Shown piece by piece: positions 26,020-38,800 of a DNA stretch of 64,000 nt. Where the stretch lies: contig CM043872.1 in assembly GCA_023846275.1 (NCBI GenBank), positions 13,261,170-13,325,169 on the forward strand, given 5' to 3'. Positions within the stretch are counted from its first letter, which is position 1; the number at the start of each line of letters is the position of its first letter. Origin of the DNA: Vanilla planifolia (Eukaryota; Streptophyta; Magnoliopsida; Asparagales; Orchidaceae). The position numbers and the translations under genes are program-made. The notes under the pieces are model-generated. The model did no database searches. It was given only the letters and a program-made list of their open reading frames with translations, and was not told the DNA's origin.

Positions 26020-26660
26020 TTGTGAAATCATGATTTATTCAGTATCTCTGTATCATACTAGTATGATAAGTCCATAATATTGTACATTCAAACAAGTTCG
26101 TTGTGTTGAATAACAATTTCTTGCGATTATCTTATATGATTATGTGTCATGCTAGTACAATACACTCTTAATTAATTATATTTGTATGATGTAAATTATC
26201 ATATTATATAATTGTTAACTATCTCTTAATTATTTTTCTTTCATTATTATCATAATTATATAATATGTTTCTTTATTTTTATATGACCAACTCTTCATCT
26301 TCTTCATTATCGTCCAAATATGATATTGTGATCATCCTTGTATGATCCACCTTACTTCCTACACTAAATTGTACATTATGTTACAATTAGATCACATTGT
26401 ACAATACCACTGCCCCCCAATTAATGCATCTAAACCAACACTTGGGATAATGTTATACTCATATGATAATTACATTTTATTGTATGACTAAACCCTTTAT
26501 TCACAACCTATATATATTGATTGTCTTGATTATTTGATCATACAATATGATTATCTAATATCATATAGTTTGATCTTCATAGCTAAGCACTCTTTTAATT
26601 TCTTTCACTCAATTGTATCGTACTACCATCAACTATCATACCCGATTTTCATCAAAGGCA
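26020..26660. repeat. Second cluster of ATCATAC/GTATGAT words
   Basis: Contains ATCATACTAGTATGATA at 26,052 and further degenerate forms such as CATACAATATGATTA near 26,543. It resembles the leader at 3,840-4,540 in style, perhaps in reverse orientation, but I could not align the two base by base. Confidence 0.35.
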
Positions 26661-29600
26661 TAACTAACAGCCACCAAACTTAAATACCCAAAATTTACAA
26701 GTGTTTAATAAAAAAAATGATAGCATATATTGGTTAGTCAAATGATAGGTGTAATGATAATATAGATATCATATATTAAGTTTTGAAGTACTTATTATAA
26801 TAACATTGTTATTTTAGCAAATTGGCTTAAAATATGTAGTAAGTAATTTGTATTTTTCCCATAGGACATTTAAACAATATTGATTTGAATAAATTTTTTT
26901 ATATGTTGAAGAAGATTTATTTATATTTTCTATTATAGTAAAGGATAAAAGGGATTTATTTTGCAAAATAAATATAGGAGATTTATGGATTTTTTTAATT
27001 TAAAGAAGTTTTATAACAAAAGTAATGTTAATTACATATTTTTATTATAAAAAATGAAAATGTTTCAAAATTTAATGATATCTTCTATTATTTTAAGCCA
27101 CAAAATTAAAATGACATGTCCTAATAGTAATATAATGTAGTAGTTTATTAGTTGTTGCTTCTTTTTTATGTATATCATGAAACAATATGTTGTTGATAAC
27201 TTTTGTGGATTATTATATATATTCTTGTGATGCTCAACTTAGTCATTTTAATGAATATATTATATTTATGTTATGTTATAATATTAATTCTAATATATTT
27301 GTACAAAACAATCATGCATTGAATGGATTATAGATCACTATGTCATTGGTAATTGGTTTAAAATCTAAATAAACTCTCATTAAACTAGTCGAAGCATAGC
27401 ATTTACCCTTCAACCATGTGAATGTTGTTGAGGTGGGTGGTTTTTCTAATTATTTGGGTTGCTTATAATACAACTTCTACCTCTTTATAGCACTCTTCAC
27501 TTGATGATGAGTTATTTTGAGAAAGGATTGATGCAATAGCTTTTGGAGTATTATTTCATCATAATGGACTTCTATAGATCATATATGGCTCTTAAAGAGT
27601 TGATAGACTTTGTATTAACTTTTTGAATGTCATGGAAATGCTTCTTATTCTTTTTAATTTATGAAGCCTAAAAACCTAAGCCAACAAGATGGTGATGTAA
27701 AGCTTCATTTAATATGATAATAGCTACATGAAGTGATTTCTAATTTTGATGCATGTTGCATTGAAGCTAACAATATTATTGAAAAAGTTTTATTTGTTGA
27801 ACCTTTTGGTCCATATATGATTTGTTTGATGACAATAAAATTATTCTCCTTGTATTCTAATTCTTTTCTTTTAAGTGTTTTTATATCATACATCTTAAGA
27901 TTACTTGGTGAACTATTTAAAGAGCTTTATCTTTAACTCAAAGTGCTTAATTAGTAAGGTGTTTGCCGAGAATATAATAGACACCATAAATGAAACTTTA
28001 AGCAACTTGGTATGCAATTAAGGAGTCTTTTTTATTTGTTTTAGTATGGAACTTATAACAATAATCTTGAGACACCACCTATAAACAAGTGATGTTTAAG
28101 TGTTTGTGAATTCTAATAAAATATTTTCAAAACATTTTCTCACATATCTCAACACAAATTGATCAAGGCATGTATTCAGTAAGCTTTCATACTCTTAAAA
28201 TATCATTTTGCATTCAAAAAATATGACCACCATATTTAGAATTTATAACTTTAAAGACACAAAAATGAGCATAATGCATTAACATCTTCAAGTATAGTTT
28301 GTAAGCATTGCATGTAATACTCGAAAGCTCATGGACATTACTTTGGCATTACACAGTCAAGGTACCCAAGTTAGAGACTTGCATATGATGCTTTAATGTT
28401 CACATTTTTTGTCTATTTCAAATGAATTCTTATGTAAGGAGGTGGATGTTACATTGAGAAATAAACTTAGAACTTAAGCTTTGTATATTGTACATTAATA
28501 TTAACACATGGCAAGCATAGTTAAAATGATTTAGTATCATTAGAGTGAATGTTATGTTAAGTGAAAACCTAAAATTCAAGTTTTGCATGCAATATGTATA
28601 GTTCAAATTTCACAATAAATAGTTGAGCAGACAGTATATCGAGAAGAATAACTTGGAACCAAAGAATTGCATATAATATATTATTTTTTGACATATAGTA
28701 TGTTTAGATCATTTGAGTTATGTACTATAGCAAAAAGAAAAAACCAAGGATTATGCATGGTATGTCTATTTCAATGTACAATATGTATAGGTCATTTTAT
28801 GAAGTAGATATCATATACATCCTTAACATGTAATATATTTAATACATTTTATTATGTAAGGACTAGTTTGATTAGAATAAAAAAATTTTAGAATAATTAT
28901 TGAAGAGGTATTAAGGATGTTTGAAACTATTGGATAGCTTTCTAAAGAGCTATAAAAAGCACCCAAACTTACAAAAAAGCTAATAAATAATTGCAAATCG
29001 CTTGTGAGCATATTCTCTTAAAGATCAACACATTCATTAAAAATATGTAAGAAGTTTTGAGCTAAAGTAAAAAAACAAGTGCATTTATTCTTTTCGTAGC
29101 CATGTAATCAAGATTTTTATTAGGATAAGTTGAAAATTCTTCCCAATATTTTATACTATGATTTAATGTGTTGCTTGAATTAATAATTGTGTTATAGATA
29201 TTTTCATTATCTTTATTTTATTTTCTTATGTCCCATGTAAGATTTTATATTTAGATATTTTTATCTCTTTATTTAGACTTTTAGCCACTCATAGGGTCAT
29301 TTAACTCTATGTTGTAGTCTCATTTGAGGTTACTATTCTCTTTTGTTTACAAAAAATTGTAGATTTTTTATTTCTTTATTTCTTGATATTTTTCATAACA
29401 AATGAATTTAGAATTTCATGAAATTTCATGAGGTCGAGGTTCATGATCTCTTACAAATTTATTCTTATAGTAATTTGTATTTCAAGGTCTCTAGGCCTAA
29501 GTATTCATTGCATTTTTTAGAGATTGTTAGCTTTAGGGTTTATTATGTAATGCTTGTTATTTGTTTGAAAAATTCTAGCTTAAGAACTCATATAAAGCTT

Positions 29601-30201
29601 AGATTTTTATATTAATCACTCGTTCTAAATCATCTTTTTGTTAGAATTATAGTGCTTTCACGTTTATCTAATTTTGAGAAGAATGTTTATAATTTACTCA
29701 TCTTCTTTTGTGGCTTTTGTTACCTTCTCTCTTATCTTATATTTTCTCCAGTCTGTAGAAGCCTCCCAACATGTCATGTATTTCATTTGACATCAAGAGA
29801 GGAAAAAGTCATTCAACATAAATAATATTACCCAAGAAAATGATTTAATTGTCTGGGGTGATTAGAACAAATTAACATAAGGGTATTTTTATCTTTCAAG
29901 GATGTTTGACTTATGCACTAGCACATGACTATAAGAGATTATTATATCATCACACAAATCTTTGAGAACAATCAAGGAATCAAGCAAGATAAATTTGAGA
30001 ATCTCTTGAGATATAAGTAAAACATTAGATTGTTAAATAAACATCATATAACCTTAATTAAGACCAAGTTGAGATAGAATAAGCCTAGCACATAAAAAAA
30101 ATCATACAAAAAAAACTTAATATTTGTTTATATTCTTGTAATCTTTGATGTATTTAACTTTAAATATTGTAACAATATATACCTATTAGTATGACATTTT
30201 G

Positions 30202-30203
<2 letters not shown>
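26661..30203. other. Gene-free AT-rich DNA
   Basis: Only short open frames (up to about 67 codons) without recognisable domains. Nothing else was seen. Confidence 0.45.
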
Positions 30204-30249
<46 letters not shown>

Positions 30250-30256
30250 CACACAT
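30204..30256. repeat. Compound microsatellite (CA)n(TA)n(CA)n
   Basis: About fourteen CA units, nine TA units and three more AC units in succession. Confidence 0.95.
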
Positions 30257-30900
30257 AACTAATTCAAAAATATGTATACAAAAAAATATAATAATCTCTA
30301 AATATTTAGATTATTTAGAATAACTTATAGTACTCACTCAAAGGACTATAAATAATAAAAAAAATTTTGCGGTTTTGTTATTTTCCATCTTAGAAATAAT
30401 TAGAGCTATTTCTTCTTCTCTAATATTTTCTTAAATATTTTCTAAGAGTTACTTATGCTTTCTTATTTCAAAATTCTTGATTAATTTGATTATAAACCTA
30501 AGTTTTGCCAATTTTTATTTTTTTTATATTTTATGTAGTTGTTGGTTAAATTATTTATATTAAATTTTTATTGCTCAAATATCACATCAATATTAATATT
30601 AACCTCCTGCAAAAAAACACATTAGTATTAACTAATTTTCTAATGTTTTTCGTATTATCATCAAATTTATTTAGAATTTGCAAGTTTTTTAAACTTTTAA
30701 TGTTTGAAAAAAATGTATTTGAAAAAAAAAATTTGGGATACTTAACAAAAATAATAACTTAATTTCTTTTGTCCAAGATGAAAATTGTAATTTTTCAGCG
30801 AAGTCAATTTTAAAAAATTCATAAGAAATGCGTCATTATACTTATCTTTTTTTATGTCCATGGGGAATTTTATACTAGCAAAATAGACGGCTGAGATTTT
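30257..30900. other. AT-rich upstream flank of the DGK gene
   Basis: No feature was recognised. Base composition changes from very AT-rich to mixed near 30,880, where the probable promoter begins. Confidence 0.4.
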
Positions 30901-30919
30901 TCTTTGGACTATCATTTTT

Positions 30920-30925
30920 CACGTG
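30920..30925 (+). promoter_or_regulatory. G-box
   Basis: CACGTG followed by AG, about 60 bases upstream of the TATA box. In plants this palindrome binds bZIP and bHLH factors; followed by other bases it may also act in an ABA-response element. The role here is inferred from position. Confidence 0.5.
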
Positions 30926-30981
30926 AGACTGGCCATCGCGCGGTTTCGAATTAAGAATTTCCTTCCTTACCCCTGTCATTA

Positions 30982-30990
30982 AATATAAAT
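30982..30990 (+). promoter_or_regulatory. TATA box of the DGK gene
   Basis: AATATAAAT in an otherwise GC-richer stretch. Transcription would begin near 31,015, ahead of an open first exon with a canonical donor. No ATG lies between that point and 31,278. Confidence 0.5.
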
Positions 30991-31014
30991 TTCGATAGTG
31001 GTAACGATCGTCTT

Positions 31015-31423
31015 CCCTGTCCCTCCTCGCGGGATCTCGAGAGGAAAGGAATCGCCTGAAGGCCTCAAAAGTCGGTTCGTATCTATACCGGTCCATCCTG
31101 AAGTTCTTCTCAGGTTATCTCCTTCCCCAGTCCAATCGACATTGTTTAGGCTTTTGGTTCTCCTTTGAAGATTGAAAACTAGGAATTGTTTTCCGAAATC
31201 CTTGGCGCTGATTTAGTTTGTTGCGGGATCCATCCAAAGGAAACTTTTATTTAGTATTCCATTTTTGGTGTGATTTGATGAGGAACACAGAGCCTGTTTT
31301 TGTTCGTAACCTCTGGAAGCGTTTTTTGAATTCTGTCATACGTTGTTCTAATGGCCTTCATGTAGAACATAGCCTCTGTCATCAACTTGGATCTGTACAG
31401 AAACTTGGCTCATCATCAAAAAC
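31015..31423 (+). other. Probable DGK exon 1, leader or N-terminal extension
   Basis: A GC-richer block between AT-rich spacer and intron ends at a consensus donor, AAC|GTGAGT (31,424). Its only upstream ATG is at 31,278, and an in-frame TGA precedes it at 31,209. From that ATG the frame is open to the donor and, after splicing to 40,641, continues in phase through LGKT into the kinase Met. This would add 53 residues rich in Arg, Lys, Ser and His, starting MRNTEPVFVRNLWKRFLNSV, which could be an amphipathic basic helix or a targeting leader. The ATG context is weak (T at -3, A at +4). The exon may equally be untranslated in practice. The splice itself is predicted, not shown. Confidence 0.5.
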
Positions 31424-31649
31424 GTGAGTTAAGAGACTCTGTAGCTCGTTTCCATTGTTTTCTTATGTTCCAAGGTTCAGCACGCCATTTGGGTTTTCTG
31501 TGGCCGGTCGGTGGCTGTTTGTACTGAGGTTTGAGAACGCTTGGGATGTTAAAGCTTAATATGGTTAGTTGCATGAATATTTATGTGAACTTGATTCGTT
31601 GGTATCGTGTTTTTGAGGTTGTGCGGCTTGACGGTGTGGTTGGGGTTGT

Positions 31650-34600
31650 TGGGGTTTTGTTGTGTGTGAGAAAACCTTAAGCAAAAATTTGGGAAAATAA
31701 AATAGATATTTATAAATGAAACAATTAAAATGAAATAATATAAATATTTGAAAAATTTTATATGAAGAAATTGTTTTTGAGGGCAGCGACCAAAAAATAG
31801 ACAAAAATGGAGTAAACTTAAAATAGAACTTAAACAATAGAAAGAATGAAGAAAAAAATTAAAATAAAGTATAGGAGGAAATAAAAGACTTAAATATTTG
31901 TGTAGAAACTCAAATTTGAAACAAAAAACAATTATACTCAAAATATTCACTAGAACTTTAGAAAGAGATTACAAAACTTTTACAATTATTGTGCCAAACA
32001 TTAGCTTGTAATTTTTTTGAAGGAAGAATAATGGAAGAAAACTGAAGTTTTCACTTAATGTACACTTCTTGACTTAGTTATTTGACTTATAATCGTTTTA
32101 TAATATATTTCTCAAAAAGGTATTTGCTACATGTCCAAATAAGAGATTTGTTGAAAAGTTGCCAACAACTACGTTGCGTCTTGTCGTATGTCTATGCCAT
32201 AACTTTTCGTTAAACCACTTTTGTAAAAACCATGATTAAATTCTTGCTTAGTTCTTTCATGACAAGGACCTATAAACATTTTCCTTATGCCTATGGAGAG
32301 TGCTCTTAGTGTTATAGCCTTTCATCACATCAATAATATTGGCACTATGCTTGTAAGATTATGTCTCACATTAGATTCATGCTATAGATCACATTGCTTG
32401 TATTTATTGGAAATAATATTTAAATTCAAAAAATTATGTTGTTAATTAGGAACAACTTAAATAGGAAATAAATAAATTTATTAAGATTTAAATCTCATTA
32501 TTTTAGTAGGAAATGAATTAATCTTTTAGAATTTGAATTATATTAATTATTAATAGTTTAAATGACAAGTAAATAAATCTCTTGTTTATATCATTTAAGT
32601 AGAAAAATTGAACTTTTATGTGCAGAAAAATAATTGTAATTAGGTGTATCATTTTTTATATAATTTTTATAAATATAACATTATACTGAGAAAGAAAAGA
32701 AGATTATTTTCTTCAAAAGTTTTTCCACTATTTATGAAAATAGAGTCGACCAATTGGCTCAAAAATCTGCATTGTAGGAAGCTTTTATTCCTTTGCATTT
32801 TGCTTCAATTGCAATGCAACTAAAATACAGTAGAAGACTACTCTTGTTCATCATGAATCAAGATAAACACATTTTGTTGTTGGTTTCATGTCCATTCAAC
32901 AACTAGATAGACCAACACATTAGCCCTAACATGTTTGGCAAACTTGCTTGTCTCTAGGAAACAAACTATCCTATTTTTGGTGTAATAGATTGAAAACTTT
33001 AGTTTTTGTTTCTTTTTCATTTGATGAACAATAATATCTTTGCACCATACTCATCTTCAATAGAATCCTTTGAGGTTTTGATGGTTTCAAAATCTTCAAT
33101 TATTTTTGATTCATTCCTAATTTGATAATTATTTAATTCAAATCATAATATAGGTTGAATGATAATAATTTTAGGAATAGTATTAATCAATTTTTGATTG
33201 TCAAAGGGAAAGGCAAGATGAGTTACCTGACTAAAGCAAAGGTGACGCTTGAAGGAAACTCAATAGTATGTAGCACCTGAGAAGCAGAGAATTTCATTGT
33301 AATGGTGTGGTTGAAAATTTTATAAAGCCTAAAATTAGTGGATTATATATTTTTTATTAGACAACAAAAAAAAATTGGGATATCATAAAAGAGTTGTTGT
33401 TTAATATTGACGATATTTCGCAAATTTTTGAGATATGTTTTGTTACCTGAAATATTCGACAAGGTATTATGTTTGTCACAGTAATTTGTAACATCTTTTC
33501 GGAACTATTGCAAAAGATAAATTTATTTTATAAAGTAAAGTGGAAATCCTAGTGGAGTCATATATAGCAAAATGTTAGAGAAAAATTGGATTTTTAATTT
33601 TTATAAGATTTAAATAAATACCTTGTTGAAGTTCGATGGCTTATCCTTGGCACTAACTTTTTACTAATATTGAAGGAAGTATTTGTTGAAGTATTGTGTA
33701 AAAAGAGAAGAAAAAAGTTGATTCTTTCAATGTCTCAAAATATCATTGCATATATTATATTTCACGATTCAGTTTTTGTTATCAAATTATAATGAAGGGA
33801 ATAATCCAAAAACATAAAATAGAAATGATAAGAAGCAATAGTGTGAGCATTGTAATAAATCTTAACACATAAAAAATACATATTGGGAAATCCATGATAA
33901 GCTAGTAGATTGAAAGCCGTAAAGTCAAATAAGAAACAAAAAAGTTGACTACATGATATAATACAACATAGCCTCAAAACCACTTACAAAAAAACAAATG
34001 AATGTGTTTAAGAATTTACTAAATCCTCTAAATGTTAATTAAGAGTTTGAATTTACATCATTAACTTTGGCTACTTTTACAACTCAAAAAATAAACAAAG
34101 GTTAATCTCTTCTTTTTTTTTTATATAAGTTCAAGTGATAAATGGATTGTGGGTACATGTGCATTTAATCATATGACATGCTCTAAAATGGGATTTATGA
34201 ATTAAAAACCTTGTAAGGATGGTGTTGAGGTCACTATAACAGATGGGTCAATGTGTAAAACTATAAAACATGGAGATGTAAGATTTTTTGATTTAAAGTT
34301 AAATTTAGTACTTTATACTCCAAATTTGAAATGCAATTTGTTATTTATAAGTGTGATAACCAAATATTCAAATTGTTCTATAAAATTTATTCCTCTGGCC
34401 ATAAATTTCATGATTTGACTTCAGGGAAGATGATTGATTACTGAGAAGCAAAGTGATCTTTATTACTTATTTAGTTTTGACTCTTCTTTAAAGTTGAATA
34501 GATCTATTGTTTTTTGTTTTTGTTTTTTTGATTCAAACGTTAAACTTTGGCATAACTTATCAGACCATTTAATTTTTTCTTATTTGAAATATTTATATTC

Positions 34601-37600
34601 TTAATTTTTTATCAATAAAATTTTTTCTTCATTTCATTGTGATTATTGTGCTTTGGCAAAGCAATCTCAAGTATATTATTCTTTTCAACCCTATAACTAC
34701 AAAACCATTTTATATCATTGTTGGTGATATTTGAGGTCCATCTAGAGTAGCTAATTGGGGGGTGTTGGTTTATTAGTTTTATGTTGATCACATTTGTGTT
34801 TATTGGCTATATTTAATAAGAGAATATAAGAATTAAGCATTGTATTTAAGCAATTTTATAAATTTATCAAAAATATATTTAAATCCTTCATTCATATTCT
34901 TCGTACAAGCAATGGAATAGAGTATTTTTTCGAAGAGCTATCTTGGTATCTTATAGAGCATGATATACTTTACCAAAGCTCATGTACCTCTATACCTTAA
35001 TAAAATGGTGTTGTAGAAAAAAATAGTCACTTGAGATTGTAAGATTGATCATGTTTGTTAGTCATGTGTCAAATTATTTTTTGTTAAAAGTCATTTTCAT
35101 TTCAATCTATCTTATTAATCATCTATCACCAAAAGTTTTATAGTATCTTACTTTTTTTAATGCAGTATATCTACATTCCCATACTTTTTTGTTCCCAAGT
35201 CTCTTCTACTTGGTGTTTTTGGGTGCATTAATTTTGTTTGTAATGTCCAATCTTAACATGGGTGATTTGATTCTAATACTCTTAAGTTTGTTTTTGTTGG
35301 CTATTCATTAACACAAAAAGATTATAAATATTATTTTCCTTTTTTAAAATATTTCTTTATTTTATATGATATCTCATTTGAAGAAAATCAAATATTTTAT
35401 TCTCCGATTTCTCTTTAAGAGAATAGCACATGGTGAGACAAACATTAGGATTCAATTATTTTCATACATATACTTGGATCGTATTAAGTGAGCTACCACT
35501 ACTTAATTCCTATATCATGGGGGAGAGTTTAACACAACAAGTCTTAAACCAACCTTAGGTCACTCAAAGATACTAAAGGCTTGAATGCTACATTCAATAA
35601 TTTGAATCATTATTAGATCCTTTTGATGTGAACTCACATAAGAAGGGGGGTGTTTAAAAAATAATAGAGAAATAAACAATTGGATCTCCCAATTGTAGTA
35701 TGAAAAGGGGTAAGGAATTGCATTAAGCATTCAATTTTAAATCACCTCATATATTCCAAATTATCAAATAATTTTAAGGCATATTATTAAAGTTGATAAG
35801 ATTCAAATGTTAAAATATATTTATGAAACTCTCTAAGATCCAAATTAGAAGAAGACTATGTTAAAGGAAAAAAAGATACTCAATTATAATGAGATTTTGG
35901 AGCTAATAAAGTTGCCTATAGGAAAGAAGGCAATTGATAGCAAATGGATATTCATAATATAGTATAAACTAAGTGATAATTGTTTGATACAAAACTAGAT
36001 TAGTGGTATAATATTTCACTCAAACATATTAGATTGATTATAAATATATATTTGCTTTAGTTGTAAAATTACATTTTATTAGAGCTTTGTTGTCTATTGT
36101 TACAAACTTATGCTAAAAATTATACTTACTAGCATTAAGAATGCATTTTTGAATGATATTATCGAAAATGTATACATACAAGTCCTTTAAGATAGGAAGT
36201 AAATAAATATCTTGGAATTTGAATTTCATTAATTATAGATAATGTAAATGAGAAGTGAATCCATTGCTTTTATCTAAAAGAATCCATTGCTTTTATACTT
36301 AACAACATGTTTTGACCATGATGCCTAGACTTTGCAGCCTATCTCCGACTCCACTTCTACCTTTCAGTTTTCTAAAATTGTAAAAGAGTTCCCATTTATT
36401 CTTCAGGAAGTGGACCCTAACTTTTTTGATGGAGTTAATTACGATGGTAACATAGCACCTTAATCCTCTTATGGCATCAACGCAAGGACCTATATGTTTA
36501 TTTGGATGAAATCTAGCTTCTCTTGCCATAAATTCTGATAAGTTTTTGAGAAACTACTATGCCATTACCTTTTGAGTATGCAATCTTCACATGTGCCTAA
36601 CTTTATGAACTTTATATTTGATATGTACTCTTCAGTACCGTAATTTCCATGCCTTAGTCATTCATGTGGCCAATACTGTTTTTTGGGACCTTCAATGGAA
36701 TTTAACAAAGTAGGGGTTATTGATTCTATGTGGTAATGTACCATATACAAAGTTCCTTTTCTTTTGAAGCCATGAGCAAGACCATTACAAAGTTTACAGT
36801 CTTCGATGTGTTTTCTCCAAATATGTTATGATAACCAACATTGTTTAGTTTATCAAAAAAATAAGGTTCCCTTTAAACCTTGGAGATATCATATGCCATA
36901 AAATTTAAATTTTGTGTCGTTTAATGCCTGAATTTGCATGTCGCTTCCAATTATGTCCAACTCTTCCTTGGATAGACATCTTGTCATGATGAGTTGCCAC
37001 GAAGCTTTTAGCTATTTCTTGCATTTTTCAAAATGAAATGATTTACATGAGTAGATAATACATTTCTTAATAAGATGCCAACACTTAGCTCTGGAGCATC
37101 TTTAATGTTCTCAACCACATTTATGAATGCACTCTTTTGCTTTGTTTGACCACTTTTCTTCCTTGAAGCTTTATAATTATGTTTCAATCTCTCTTCTTGT
37201 CTCAATTCCAGCAAGCCAGTTTCTTCTTTGATCATTGTGCACTATAACCCTAGGACTTTGACTTATACTAGGACAATCTCACTATATATTTCACCTTTTG
37301 TCTTCAATGCTCAATACAAAACCTAATTATTTGGATTGCTTGATGTCTTTGCTTAGCATCATATCTAAAATCTCTTTTGGCTTCAGTTTTTGGTTACCAA
37401 TAGAACTTTTACGGAAAAAATGTATGCATTCAAACTCTTTGATAAGGATGACTGTAAGATTAAAGTTTACACCTCGTCTTCAAAGGCTTTTTTTATTGAA
37501 TTTGGCTGCTTGGTTATCAAATTAAACTTGTTATTGTGATCTGAAGCTCTGTTTACCATCTTTTTGCTGCACAACCTTTGCATCAAGGAGTTTATTCAAT

Positions 37601-38800
37601 AGTGAGTGCTTCTCATACTCATCGCATGATGCTTTCGTGAGCCTCTTGGTAGCTTTCTCCTTGACAACATTATATGCTACATTTTTTTTTTAAGTGTAAC
37701 CCTTATCACCACCAATGTATTGTGATTGAGTGTTCCAATTTCTCTAATTTCTCTTGTTTCATGTACTAAGGTTTCATTTTAAGCAAGTGTTGTTAAAAGC
37801 TTTTCTAACAGAGCAGGTTTATTTTTATTTTTCAGTAACCAAAATCTTTGTTGTCAAGCCTATCAATCTTAATATTATTGTCTTCATTTCTTTTCTATAT
37901 AACAAGCTAACACCATCCTATAAAAAAAATTGTCATCAACATTTCGTACGTTCTATTCTGACTGCACTAATTGCATCAAAATTTGCAACAAATTTTGATA
38001 CCAATTGTCCAGGATAATATGCCTATCTCGACTACCTATAATACACCCTATTAAGTTATGGATAAATTCCTCGAAATGGTTATAAAAATAAAACTTTCAC
38101 ACTTGGTTACTAATGATTGAACCACCGAAATCATAGCAAAGGTGCATTAAACTGCATACCACAACTAGGCAAAGAAAATGGAGAAAATAGGAAAAGAATT
38201 AAAATAGAATGCAAAAGAAACCAAAAGGAATAAAGATTTATGCAAATTCCAAACTAAGAAAAGCCATGGCCATACTTTGAAAGATCTTTGTTAAAATTTT
38301 AAAAAAATATTAGGCAACTACTCTTACGGCTTTATTCTTATAATGTTTGTAGCAAACATTTGCTCATAGTAGCCTTAAGAGAGGGGAGAAGAAAACTATG
38401 GTTTTCAGTTAAAGCATACATTTTTTCACTTGGTCATTTCACTAATAAACTTACTCTTATTATCCCTTCAAAAAATAGTCATTTTCTATCTGCATTTGAG
38501 CATGATTCTTGACCTGTTGCTAACAGCCATGCTATAACATGTCGCATTGCATTATAACTGCTTGTTAGACAATTTTTGCTGAAGCTAAGACTAAATTGTC
38601 TCCTAATGCCTCTATGCCCTAAGCAACCGTAAATGTATTCCTTACATCCATGGAGCATCTTCTTGTTGTTTCTCCTACTTAAATTTGTAAAATGCCCATT
38701 GCCCGTGGAAGATTATTTCAAGCATACAGCTGCATAGGACAAGATAGTGCCCATATCCGTATGAACTTGCACACATTTATCAGTCTCTTTACCTCAATAA
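31650..38800 (-). mobile_element. Ty1/copia element, outer, antisense in intron 1 (fossil)
   Basis: Diverged direct repeats at about 31,650-32,430 and 38,006-38,800 act as LTRs. The right one begins with TG at 38,006, and a Met-tRNA-type primer-binding site (ATTTTGATACCA on the plus strand, 37,992-38,003) adjoins it, which sets the orientation to minus. Reading leftward come copia gag (NVVKEKATKRLTKA near 37,650), a basic linker region (37,235-37,008), and integrase core residues (YVTIVINSIKKVRVHFLKNK near 36,440). The rest of pol is absent where the second element intrudes. LTR similarity is low by eye, so it is very old and broken in many places. Confidence 0.65.
32440..36290 (+). mobile_element. 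Ty1/copia element, inner, sense in intron 1 (fossil)
   Basis: The plus strand shows copia parts in the proper order: a gag start with KGKGKMSYLT near 33,205; a protease region near 34,145-34,340 (HMT and YTPNLKCNLL types); integrase from about 34,540 to 35,300 (WHNLSDH, LGVFGCINF, KFVFVGYS); and the start of reverse transcriptase near 35,890-36,110. The end of reverse transcriptase and RNase H are missing. A fragment at 36,185-36,275 matches 32,500-32,590 and is read as the remains of the two LTRs. It lies inside the outer copia element. Old, with many breaks. Confidence 0.65.

Noticed and set aside
4551-30256. Microsatellites as possible functional signals
   Set aside because: AG, TA/TG/GA and CA/TA runs are ordinary slippage repeats in plant spacer.
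30875-31096. Arg/Asp-rich 73-codon frame on the minus strand
   Set aside because: Overlaps the probable DGK promoter and leader; composition follows the GC-rich DNA and nothing supports translation.
31549-31950. 133-codon hydrophobic frame on the minus strand
   Set aside because: Phe/His-rich reading of AT-rich LTR and intron sequence; it looks like a membrane protein only because of base composition.
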